From S5-A14a sp022766365 (GTDB taxonomy: Bacteria; Bacillota; Clostridia; Peptostreptococcales; Anaerovoracaceae), in assembly GCA_050313295.1 (NCBI GenBank), contig JBNPLD010000009.1: a DNA stretch of 64,000 bases; one strand, written 5' to 3'. This document shows, one piece after another, positions 57,457 to 64,000 of this stretch. The stretch's first letter is position 1; the number at the start of each line of letters is the position of its first letter. Under the pieces are notes generated by a model. The model saw nothing but the letters and a program-made list of their open reading frames with translations. It made no database searches and was not told the DNA's origin. The position numbers were made by a program, and so were the translations under genes.

Positions 57457-57836
57457 AAGAATTGAAACCGATGATACATGATGAAAAGAACGGACTGGAT
57501 TATATCCTTGTGGGAGATTATTATATCCCGCTGATCCGTGTGGCGGAAGAACCCCGGGATATTGGTTTTTATGGAAGCCTCCGAAGGAATTTTCTGAAAG
57601 ACTACCGGCAAGCTTTGTATTCCCAGCTGATGCTGACTGGGAAGCTCTGGTCGTATCTTGCTGATTTGAATGAAATCTGTGTGGAACGCAGGGATAACAT
57701 GATGGATCAGATGATGGAAGCAGAGGGTGTCACAGAGGAATTAAAGGGAAAAGACCAGATGGAATGGCTCCGCAGGGTAAATAACATCCGCAACAGAGTG
57801 GATGAAGTTATTTTGAATGAACTGGTTTATGTGTAG
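57453..57836 (+). CDS. tnpV: TnpV-family transposon protein
   Basis: 127 residues. Matches the TnpV family seen beside serine recombinases of Tn4451-like elements: DYILVGDYYIPLI at the N-terminus and YRQALYSQLMLTGKLWSYLADLNE in the middle. Role unproven, perhaps in transposition control. Coupled to the recombinase by an ATGA overlap. Confidence 0.85.
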   Translation: MKELKPMIHDEKNGLDYILVGDYYIPLIRVAEEPRDIGFYGSLRRNFLKDYRQALYSQLMLTGKLWSYLADLNEICVERRDNMMDQMMEAEGVTEELKGKDQMEWLRRVNNIRNRVDEVILNELVYV

Positions 57837-57840
57837 GGGG

Positions 57841-58035
57841 ATGCTTATGAGATACCGGATTGAATATGCAGATGGTCGGTGCTGTAATTTCGCCAACAGC
57901 CGGAAAGACCTTCTGGAATGGCTGAAACTCTTAAAGGACGAAGAGATCATAGATATTCGGAAAATCTACAAAAACGGTGTGACAGATTCCGTACTTGAGA
58001 AGTATCGAAACTATGTGAACAGAAATGCCGGATAG
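57841..58035 (+). CDS. Small conserved element protein, unknown
   Basis: 64 residues from ATG 57841, four bases after the tnpV stop and behind AGGGGG (a second ATG two codons later is possible). Soluble, begins MRYRIEYADGRCCNFANS, with no motif I recognise. Its position in a tight recombinase-tnpV run supports it being real. Confidence 0.6.
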   Translation: MLMRYRIEYADGRCCNFANSRKDLLEWLKLLKDEEIIDIRKIYKNGVTDSVLEKYRNYVNRNAG

Positions 58036-58050
58036 GAAGGAGAAGACAGG

Positions 58051-58344
58051 ATGAAAGCCATACATTTTATTTTTAAAATCATGTTCCTGCCTGTGATGGT
58101 TGCTCTGGGAGTCATAAGACTGTTTGCGGAGTTCCTTGCAGGAATATCAGCAGTCATCTTCCGGGTAATTGCAGGAATCTTTCTTCTGACCGCCCTGCTA
58201 AGCTATGGCTTGGGGCTGGAAAGTTCCGGGGAATGCCTGAAAATGGTATTGGCTGGCTTCCTGTTTTATCTCCTGCCATGTACGGTTGAAATCGTGATTG
58301 CGGGAATCGTCTTTTTAGAAGAATGGATTCGCTCTATAACATAG
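58051..58344 (+). CDS. Small hydrophobic element protein
   Basis: 97 residues with three membrane helices (IMFLPVMVALGVIRLFAEFLAG; ILLTALLSYG region; FLFYLLPCTVEIVIAGIVFLEEW). Resembles CD1845-like small membrane proteins of mobile elements, as does the one at 50952. AGGAAGGAG precedes ATG. Confidence 0.65.
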   Translation: MKAIHFIFKIMFLPVMVALGVIRLFAEFLAGISAVIFRVIAGIFLLTALLSYGLGLESSGECLKMVLAGFLFYLLPCTVEIVIAGIVFLEEWIRSIT

Positions 58345-58369
58345 GAAGAGGGAAGAAAGGGACACGATT

Positions 58370-58651
58370 ATGAAAAGAGAATTAGTGGAAAGCTACTTCG
58401 ACTGGAATGAGATCAGGCTGGAGGCATATTTACGGATTGACCCGGAGCTGATCGAGTTGGAAAGAGAATGTGAGGCAACAATGGATGAATTGAAGCCATA
58501 CATTGAAAAATATGGTCATGAGTTTTGGACGATCATTGATCGGATCGTATCGGCAAGACACGCAGTAGAAGCCTATATTAGCCGGGAAATGTATATCCGA
58601 GGATTTTTGGATTATGAACGTCTGGTGTGTGAGATAGAAAGGGATGTATAA
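58370..58651 (+). CDS. Hypothetical acidic element protein
   Basis: 93 residues, Glu-rich, probably all-helical and soluble. No known domain recognised. Preceded by GGGAAGAAAGGG and followed by the next gene after only 2 bases, so part of the same accessory run. Confidence 0.6.
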   Translation: MKRELVESYFDWNEIRLEAYLRIDPELIELERECEATMDELKPYIEKYGHEFWTIIDRIVSARHAVEAYISREMYIRGFLDYERLVCEIERDV

Positions 58652-58653
58652 AG

Positions 58654-58947
58654 ATGAAAGAGGAAGCATTAAAGGAATTTGTGGACAATGTCATTCAGGA
58701 ACGGATGCAGAGCGCATTCAGCCAGATGAAAGCCGGGAAAAAACCAGATGACGAGGATGATGTGGAACAAAAGTATGAGGAAGCGGTGGCATTGCTGCCA
58801 GAGGATAAGCAACAGGCAGTCAGGGCATACTGTGATGCTATTTTTGACAGCGGTGCGGATGCTGAGCAGTTCTTTTATCGGTTGGGACTGAAGGATGGAA
58901 TTCGGTTGTATAAGACAGTAAAAAGTATCATCAAGGGAATATCTTAA
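58654..58947 (+). CDS. Hypothetical helical element protein
   Basis: 97 residues, helical, with an acidic DDEDDVEQ stretch and a basic C-terminus. No domain recognised. Last gene of the GC-rich run before the AT-rich lnu(C) insertion, which begins within about 40 bases. Confidence 0.6.
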   Translation: MKEEALKEFVDNVIQERMQSAFSQMKAGKKPDDEDDVEQKYEEAVALLPEDKQQAVRAYCDAIFDSGADAEQFFYRLGLKDGIRLYKTVKSIIKGIS

Positions 58948-59004
58948 ATGGATTGGAAAATGTTATTTAAAATTCACATGTGCTACCATAACTCGGAAAA
59001 CATA

Positions 59005-59033
59005 TGGAATAAGGAATTTTTTTGTGATATACT
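59005..59033 (+). promoter_or_regulatory. Promoter of lnu(C)
   Basis: Extended -10 TGATATACT (TATACT 59028-59033) with a weak TGGAAT 17 bases upstream. A small leader hairpin AAATCG/CGATTT (59041-59060) lies in the transcript before the start codon. Confidence 0.5.
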
Positions 59034-59121
59034 GTTCTAAAAATCGTTGTCTGGCGATTTGGTGAATCCCAATAGATTATTTTATAGGGAACAGAAACTT
59101 TGAATTTGCGGAGATGATAAG

Positions 59122-59616
59122 ATGGTCAATATAACAGATGTAAAACAGATTCTTCAATTTGCAATAGATGCGGAGATTAAAGTCTTTCTTGATGGCGGCT
59201 GGGGTGTAGATGCTCTTCTTGGATATCAGTCAAGAGCCCATAACGATATTGATATTTTTGTAGAAAAGAAAGATTATCAGAACTTTATAGAGATGATGAA
59301 AGCTAATGACTTTTATGAGATTAAGATGGAATATACAACATTGAACCATACTGTATGGGAAGATGCGAAAAACAGAATTGTTGATTTGCATTGTTTTGAA
59401 TATACGGGCGAAGGTGAAATTCTTTATGAGGGGGATTGTTTTCCGATAGAAACTTTTTCGGGCAAAGGAAAAATTGAGGAGATAGAGGTTTCCTGTATTG
59501 AACCATATAGTCAAGTAATGTTCCATCTGGGATACGAATTTGATGAGAATGATGTGCATGATGTGAAGTTATTGTGTGAGACATTTCATATCGAAATTCC
59601 AAATGAGTATAGATAA
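59122..59616 (+). CDS. lnu(C): Lincosamide nucleotidyltransferase Lnu(C)
   Basis: 164 residues, full length for Lnu(C). Nucleotidyltransferase fold: DGGWGVDALLGYQSRAHNDIDIF contains the Gly-Gly/Trp and paired aspartates (HNDIDIF) that bind metal and nucleotide. It adenylylates lincomycin and clindamycin, giving lincosamide resistance. The sequence agrees, as far as I recall, with Lnu(C) first described on MTnSag1 of Streptococcus agalactiae with few substitutions. Base composition is much A/T-richer than the genes on both sides, marking it as a separate insertion. No transposase gene accompanies it here. Confidence 0.9.
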   Translation: MVNITDVKQILQFAIDAEIKVFLDGGWGVDALLGYQSRAHNDIDIFVEKKDYQNFIEMMKANDFYEIKMEYTTLNHTVWEDAKNRIVDLHCFEYTGEGEILYEGDCFPIETFSGKGKIEEIEVSCIEPYSQVMFHLGYEFDENDVHDVKLLCETFHIEIPNEYR

Positions 59617-59686
59617 CTACAAATTCCAATTTTACAAAGCGACAGAAACTTTCAGTTTTGTGAAAAGAGAATAGTGAGTAACCCAA

Positions 59687-59722
59687 AGGGCATCAACCGT
59701 AAAAAGTTGGTGCCTTTTGTTT
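59687..59722 (+). terminator. Terminator of lnu(C)
   Basis: 12-bp stem with two G-U pairs (59687-59698 / 59707-59718) followed by TTTTGTTTT. Confidence 0.75.
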
Positions 59723-59782
59723 TGCTCATTAATGCTCAGAGGAGATGTAAAGAAAAATTGAATATGACCGATTAGGTCAAAT

Positions 59783-59846
59783 ATGAGAGCCGATGCGATT
59801 GGACTTTTTCCCAAAAAAGTGACAAAGTGTCGGCTCTTATTTTTTG
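59783..59846 (+). terminator. Second terminator downstream of lnu(C)
   Basis: 11-bp inverted repeat with one mismatch (59783-59793 / 59830-59840), followed by a T-run, at the edge where composition returns to GC-rich. Confidence 0.6.
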
Positions 59847-59978
59847 AGAAAATCCGATTTGAGGATTTTTGTAAAACCGGGCGAAACGGAAATTCTGGCA
59901 GATGGGACAGTAGCAGAAATTACATTTTGTCCGGCGGGTGTGCAGAGGGCGGAGCTCTTTGTGCAGGGAATGCAAAGG

Positions 59979-60011
59979 GGTGCTGAGTGTCGGTGGCACT
60001 CGTTTAGCACC
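59979..60011. repeat. Nested hairpin in the putative oriT region
   Basis: Outer stem GGTGCT/AGCACC and inner stem GAGTG/CACTC form a compact cruciform-type structure upstream of the relaxase gene. Confidence 0.6.
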
Positions 60012-60298
60012 GACCGAAGCGGAGCGGAGACCGGCAGCTCCATGCTGGGGTTAAGGGGCAAAGCCCATTATCGGGTCAAGGGTGAAACGCCTTGCCCAGT
60101 GATTTGATGCCTGCGTCAAGTCGTACTGGGTATTATCTGGCGAATTGTGTTACCCAAAATTATTTTCGGGATTGACCGCCACATGAAAAAAACATGTGAA
60201 ACGCAAGAGGCAGATAATGGAAAGACCACAGATAAGGGCAGAATGGGAAAAAAGAAAAATGAAAAAATGCAGAATCGGTGAAAGGGGGAATCAGAAGA

Positions 60299-61543
60299 AT
60301 GAGAGTTACAAGGCATAATGGCAGATCGGGGAAACATGGTGTTTATAATCCAAAGCACAATGACAGAAAATTCGATATTGCCAACAGCGAACATATTGAT
60401 GCGGAGAGGGAAAAGCAGAATATCTATTGGGACTGTTACCGGGGATATGTCCAGAACCCTTCAGATGAGACACTTAGGAATTGGGGACCGGTCGAGCCGG
60501 AGGCAAGTTTTCATGATATTGAAAAGATGTATTATGAAGACCATTACAGCGATTTTATAAAAGGGCAGAATGCCAGAAATGAGAAAAACCGCCACCCGGA
60601 AAGAAACCGGACAACGGAAGATCTGTTAAAAAATAAAATGACCTGTCCGGAAGAAACGATATTCCAGATCGGAAAGGAGGGGGAGCATATATCGGGAGAA
60701 CAGCTTTTTCATATTGCGGATTCTTTTATGAAAAGGTTCGAGGGGATGTTTGGAGACCATGTGCATATTTTGGATTTTGCACTCCACATGGATGAGACCA
60801 CTCCCCATATCCATGAACGTCACGTGTTTGACTGCGAGAATAAATATGGGGAACTGTGTCCGCAACAGGAAAAGGCATTGGAATCACTTGGCATTCCTCT
60901 TCCCGATCCGGATAAGCCCAGAGGAAGAAACAATAACCGGAAGATGACTTTTGATCTGATCTGCAGGAATCTTCTGTTTGATGTTTGCAGGCAGTATGGG
61001 CTGGAGATTGAGGAAGCGCCGGAATATGGCGGAAAGAAGTATCTGGAAAAGCAGGAGTTTATCATACAGGCACAGAAAGAAAAGATTGCCAGGCAGGAAC
61101 AGATGATAAAGGAACAGGAAGAAAAAATCATGGATAATGAAACCCTGATCGATGAAGTGTCAGAGATCGCTTATGACAAGGCGGTGGAAGTCGTTACGGA
61201 AAAAGTAAGGGCACAGACACAGGAAGAGGATATCAGGCTTCTGGATCAGCTTTGCAATAACATTGTCCAGAATCCAAATAATTCTGATAAGGCAAAAACA
61301 ATTACCAAAAACGTCATTAAGATGGCGAAAGAGAAATTACGGAATGCAGCAAATGCAGTTATTGAAAAAGTGCAGAAAACTCTTCAGGAGCCAGAGGTCA
61401 GGAAAGCGAATACGGAACAGATCAAGAAGAAGGCAAGGACGAGTGTTCTTGAAAAACTGGCTGCCAATAAAAAGCGGGTCGCAGAAGAAAATGCAGCCAG
61501 AAAGAAAACAAAAACAAAATATTATGACATGGATTCTCTGTAA
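60299..61543 (+). CDS. MobV/Pre-type relaxase
   Basis: About 414 residues from ATG 60299, after GGGGG; an in-frame GTG at 60278 overlaps that site. Mob_Pre family: N-terminal RHNGRSGKHGVYNPKHNDR and the metal site HMDETTPHIHERH (about residue 163-175). A C-terminal helical, Lys/Glu-rich region of about 150 residues is probably coiled coil. It nicks oriT and leads the strand to a recipient, using a coupling system supplied by another element. Confidence 0.88.
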   Translation: MRVTRHNGRSGKHGVYNPKHNDRKFDIANSEHIDAEREKQNIYWDCYRGYVQNPSDETLRNWGPVEPEASFHDIEKMYYEDHYSDFIKGQNARNEKNRHPERNRTTEDLLKNKMTCPEETIFQIGKEGEHISGEQLFHIADSFMKRFEGMFGDHVHILDFALHMDETTPHIHERHVFDCENKYGELCPQQEKALESLGIPLPDPDKPRGRNNNRKMTFDLICRNLLFDVCRQYGLEIEEAPEYGGKKYLEKQEFIIQAQKEKIARQEQMIKEQEEKIMDNETLIDEVSEIAYDKAVEVVTEKVRAQTQEEDIRLLDQLCNNIVQNPNNSDKAKTITKNVIKMAKEKLRNAANAVIEKVQKTLQEPEVRKANTEQIKKKARTSVLEKLAANKKRVAEENAARKKTKTKYYDMDSL

Positions 61544-61544
61544 A

Positions 61545-61595
61545 GAGCATTTTGATTTATTCAGTTTTGGATAAAAGTCAGGATGCTCTTTTTTT
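61545..61595 (+). terminator. Terminator after the relaxase gene
   Basis: AGAGCAT (61545-61551) / ATGCTCT (61583-61589) followed by seven T, directly after the relaxase stop. Confidence 0.75.
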
Positions 61596-61640
61596 GAACC
61601 CGGTCATATCTGAACGGGTTGGAAAGGAAGTGGATAGAAA

Positions 61641-62393
61641 GTGAATGTATTTGAAGTAGTAAAGCAGAATGTGACGGTCAGGCAGGCTGCGGAACTTTAT
61701 GGATTTAAGCCCAACAGGAGCGGATTAATCCGGTGCATTTTTCATAATGACGGTACACCGAGCATGAAAGTTGACCGCAGATATTACTGTTTTGGATGCG
61801 GGTGTACCGGGGATGTGATCGATTTTACTGCCCAGCTCTTCGGACTAAAATCCAGAGAGGCTGCTTTGAAGCTGGCAGATGATTTTTGGATCTCCTATGG
61901 GAACAGGGCAAGGGATTCTCCCAAAAGTGGGAAAAAGTCTCTGGTGAAAGAAAAAGGGAAGGCTCCAGAAACAGACTGGAAAACAGAATGTGCCAGATTT
62001 ACAAAAGCATATCTGGATTACCGCACCCTGCTTCTGGAATGGAAAGAATGTTATGCACCAAAAACACCAGAGGAAGAGTGGGATGGGCATTTTGGCACCG
62101 CACTGAGGGAGTTGAGTATCGTTGAATATTATCTGGATATTCTTCTATTCGGTGATGAAAAGGATAAGAAAATGCTTGTCAAGGAAAAAGGAAAGGAGGT
62201 GGAAAAGATTGAGCGAGAATGTAAAGGAGCAGGACGCTTTGCAGATCATGGAGCAGATGGCGGATGTGGATGCCATAAGGGAGATCCGCTCCCATCTGTC
62301 TGTGACAAATCAGGGAACCGTCAAAGGGACGATGCAGAATTATATGATCGTGCTTCGGGAAGACCCGCTCCTGAAAGGGAGCCTGAGATTTAA
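61641..62393 (+). CDS. CHC2 zinc-finger primase-like protein
   Basis: 250 residues from GTG 61641 (AAAGGAAG upstream). The DnaG-type zinc domain is clear: CIFHNDGTPSM, YYCFGCGCTGDVIDF (about residues 32-62). A helical region follows. The last ~60 residues are read through the start of the VapE-like gene in another frame and look compositionally odd. Probably provides primers for element replication. Confidence 0.82.
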   Translation: MNVFEVVKQNVTVRQAAELYGFKPNRSGLIRCIFHNDGTPSMKVDRRYYCFGCGCTGDVIDFTAQLFGLKSREAALKLADDFWISYGNRARDSPKSGKKSLVKEKGKAPETDWKTECARFTKAYLDYRTLLLEWKECYAPKTPEEEWDGHFGTALRELSIVEYYLDILLFGDEKDKKMLVKEKGKEVEKIERECKGAGRFADHGADGGCGCHKGDPLPSVCDKSGNRQRDDAELYDRASGRPAPEREPEI

Positions 62394-63603
62394 TCTCCTG
62401 AACCAGAGGATCGATATCGTCAGGAAACTCTGGTGGAATGATGGGATCATCTCTATGACAGATGCTGCCAGAGATTTCTTTTATCTGTATTTTGAACAGT
62501 TTTATAGTCTGGGTAATGAGAAAAACATGGATAAAGCCCTGAGGGCGGAAGCAAACAGCAAACAGTATCATCCGATCTGCGAATATCTGAACCGCTTAGA
62601 GTGGGATGGCACAGAACGTATCCGTTATGTATTGAAGAGGTATATGGGGGCAGATGATTCGGATATGGTCTATGAATGCCTGAAGCATTTTATGATGGAA
62701 GCACTGCTCCGTATTTTTAAGCCGGGATGTAAGGCAGATGAGATGCTCTGCCTTGTAGGAACACAGGGTGCAGGAAAATCTACATTTTTCCGGTTTCTGG
62801 CTATTAAGGATGAGTGGTTTTCAGATGACTTGAGGGATTTGGGAGATAAAAAGATTTATGAAAAGCTCCGGGGACACTGGATTATGGAAATGTCGGAGAT
62901 GATTGCTGCGATCAGTGCTAAGAGCAATGAAGAGATCAAGTCCTTTTTGAGCCGGCAGAAAGATACATTTCGGAATTCCTATGGAAAATTTGAAGAGGAC
63001 AGACCGAGACAATGTCTGTTTGCCGGGACAACCAATACAAAGCAGTTCCTGCCTTTTGACCGTACAGGAGCAAGACGTTTCCTTGCAATTGAGGTCGATT
63101 CCTCAAAGGCGGAAAAACATCTTCTTGATAATGAAGAAGAATCGAGGGCATACTTCGACCAGCTTTGGGCGGAAGCAATGGTCATCTTCAATTCCTGCAA
63201 GGACAAAAGCAGTCTTCTGAAACTTCCAAAAGAAATGGAGGAGCAGATCATTGATTACCGGAAACAGTTCATGCAGGAAGATACGATGGCAGGGCAGGTT
63301 CAGGGATGGCTAGATGGATATGCCGGGACTTATGTCTGCTCCAGACAGATCTGGAAAGAGGCATTTAACCATTATGATGGTGAACCAAGGAAATATGAGA
63401 CCAATGAGATATGCCAGATCATGGACACACAGATCATTGGATGGAAAAGAGGCGGTTATCATCGTTTCTCAAAAGAAGGATTTGGTACACAGCGGTGCTG
63501 GATCAGAGAGGGAAAGGGTGAAACAGAGACTGTCAACCAACTGGACAAAGATGGATTCATAAAACTTACGGAAGGTGAGCAGATGAAGATACCTTTTGAT
63601 TAG
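62209..63603 (+). CDS. VapE-like P-loop ATPase/helicase
   Basis: 465 residues from TTG 62209, set by AAAGGAGGTGG; upstream codons to 62122 lie inside the CHC2 gene. Virulence-associated E family: N-terminal NPxxxYLxxLxWDG-like stretch (YHPICEYLNRLEWDGTERI), Walker A GTQGAGKSTFFRFL (about 185), Walker B-like IMEMSEM, and TTNTKQFLPFDRTGARRF. Superfamily 3-like replicative ATPase. It overlaps the CHC2 gene by 185 bases in a different frame. Confidence 0.85.
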   Translation: MSENVKEQDALQIMEQMADVDAIREIRSHLSVTNQGTVKGTMQNYMIVLREDPLLKGSLRFNLLNQRIDIVRKLWWNDGIISMTDAARDFFYLYFEQFYSLGNEKNMDKALRAEANSKQYHPICEYLNRLEWDGTERIRYVLKRYMGADDSDMVYECLKHFMMEALLRIFKPGCKADEMLCLVGTQGAGKSTFFRFLAIKDEWFSDDLRDLGDKKIYEKLRGHWIMEMSEMIAAISAKSNEEIKSFLSRQKDTFRNSYGKFEEDRPRQCLFAGTTNTKQFLPFDRTGARRFLAIEVDSSKAEKHLLDNEEESRAYFDQLWAEAMVIFNSCKDKSSLLKLPKEMEEQIIDYRKQFMQEDTMAGQVQGWLDGYAGTYVCSRQIWKEAFNHYDGEPRKYETNEICQIMDTQIIGWKRGGYHRFSKEGFGTQRCWIREGKGETETVNQLDKDGFIKLTEGEQMKIPFD

Positions 63604-63977
63604 CCTGACAGGGAGAGGATGGTCAAAACAGCTGAATTTCCATTTTTTTGACTGTTTGTTGACATTTTTGTTGACTGGGAAAAGCCTTTAAATATCAGCT
63701 TTTTCAGCATATTTCTTAACTGTCAACAAAGATATTTAAAAAAGAAAATATTATTTAGAGTAGGGATGACTTTGATAAAGATATTATTTTATTAAAAGTT
63801 TCAAGTGCCTTGTTGACATTGACGGGGGGACAGAATTTCAGATCGAGATACCGTCCTGGCTGGGATAATAACTGTCCTCTCTCTGTCGGGAAAATGAACA
63901 GAATACTGGCAGGCAATTTGGCATATCAGTCTGCCACCCTGCTCGCCAGTAAATCACATGAAAGAAAGGAGAAGCTT
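63604..63977. other. Gene-less region with TTGTTGAC repeats
   Basis: 374 bases downstream of the VapE-like gene. TTGTTGAC occurs at 63656-63663, 63668-63675 and 63810-63817, and inverted at 63722-63729, around a very A/T-rich block. No gene is seen. It could be an iteron-type replication origin or regulator-binding region. Confidence 0.5.
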
Positions 63978-64000
63978 ATGGGACAGGTTATGAATTCGAA
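63978..64000 (+). CDS. Start of an unidentified gene, cut by the window
   Basis: ATG 63978 follows AAAGGAG at good spacing; only MGQVMNS and part of the next codon are visible. Probably continues the mobile element. Confidence 0.5.

Larger units (their letters stand above)
59617..60298. other. Gene-less region: terminators and putative oriT
   Basis: 682 bases. To about 59846 it is AT-rich and holds the two lnu(C) terminators. From there it becomes GC-rich and structured: a nested hairpin (59979-60011), GGGTA/TACCC (60128-60155) and CACATG/CATGTG (60180-60198). Such structure just upstream of a relaxase gene is where oriT is expected. An 87-codon open frame (59844-60107) crosses the hairpin and may not be expressed. 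Confidence 0.55.
55129..64000 (+). mobile_element. Mobilizable element with serine recombinase, MobV relaxase and lnu(C)
   Basis: From about 55430 the DNA is clearly GC-richer than the ICE remnant and uses different codons. Contents: large serine recombinase, TnpV, small accessory genes, a resistance insertion, relaxase, CHC2 primase, VapE-like ATPase, and a further gene at the window edge. The layout is that of Tn4451/Lachnospiraceae-type mobilizable transposons with a replication module. The left end is not fixed: the ICE gene breaks at 55128, while composition changes near 55430. The right end is outside the window. Confidence 0.82.

Noticed and set aside
59844..60107. 87-codon frame before the relaxase
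   Set aside because: It crosses the nested hairpin and has only a TTG start; I treat the region as oriT-like, though expression is not excluded.

Overview
The window is a piece of chromosome from a low-GC, Gram-positive anaerobe of the class Clostridia, ending in nested mobile DNA. The assignment rests on the Firmicutes gene order priA-def-fmt-yugP-rsmB-stp-prkC-rsgA-rpe, strong AGGAGG ribosome-binding sites with many TTG/GTG starts, a NADH/ferredoxin-type flavoprotein complex in place of respiratory genes, and an NAD(P)-type glutamate dehydrogenase. I cannot name the genus; an amino-acid-fermenting lineage near Anaerovoracaceae (Mogibacterium/Eubacterium relatives) is only a guess.

Core chromosome, 1-49.6 kb. 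First come thymidine kinase, a large secreted SH3/glucosaminidase autolysin with an (AEEAKK)14 spacer, and a YhcC-type radical SAM protein on the minus strand. A long co-directional run follows (5.3-16.9 kb): a QueH-AsnA fusion, a PriA without its zinc-binding region, def, fmt, a membrane zinc peptidase, rsmB, the PP2C/PASTA-kinase pair, rsgA and rpe. A minus-strand cluster (17.0-21.8 kb) holds an aminotransferase, an atypical SDR protein, a YkvI-like transporter and an orphan HTH regulator. Then come a class A penicillin-binding protein (minus), comEC-holA and an EamA exporter. A three-gene redox complex (29.6-35.4 kb) combines NuoE-like, NuoF-like and a 2Fe-2S/GltD/NuoG-like fusion subunit and resembles electron-bifurcating transhydrogenases. 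A LysR regulator, glutamate dehydrogenase, a TrxR-like flavoprotein without CxxC and an M18 aminopeptidase follow. The DNA repair and tRNA modification block is recN-argR (minus) divergent from ruvC-ruvA-ruvB-queA-tgt-rlmD.

Accessory region, 49.6-64 kb. Directly after rlmD, whose C-terminus carries an extension I associate with conjugative-element insertion, lies an AT-rich fragment of an integrative conjugative element (truncated restriction-modification gene, small membrane protein, RepA-like initiator, DnaC-like ATPase, PcfB-like protein, antirepressor, VirD4 coupling protein). VirD4 is cut at codon 329. A GC-richer mobilizable element follows: large serine recombinase, TnpV, small accessory genes, MobV-type relaxase, CHC2 primase and a VapE-like ATPase. 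It continues past the window end. Within it an AT-rich segment carries an intact lincosamide nucleotidyltransferase gene, lnu(C), with its own promoter and terminators. The layout therefore reads as three nested layers: chromosome, ICE remnant, mobilizable element with a resistance cargo.

The points most worth following are the QueH-AsnA fusion (with queA and tgt in the same window), the zinc-less PriA, the bifurcating-type redox complex, and the nested element with lnu(C).
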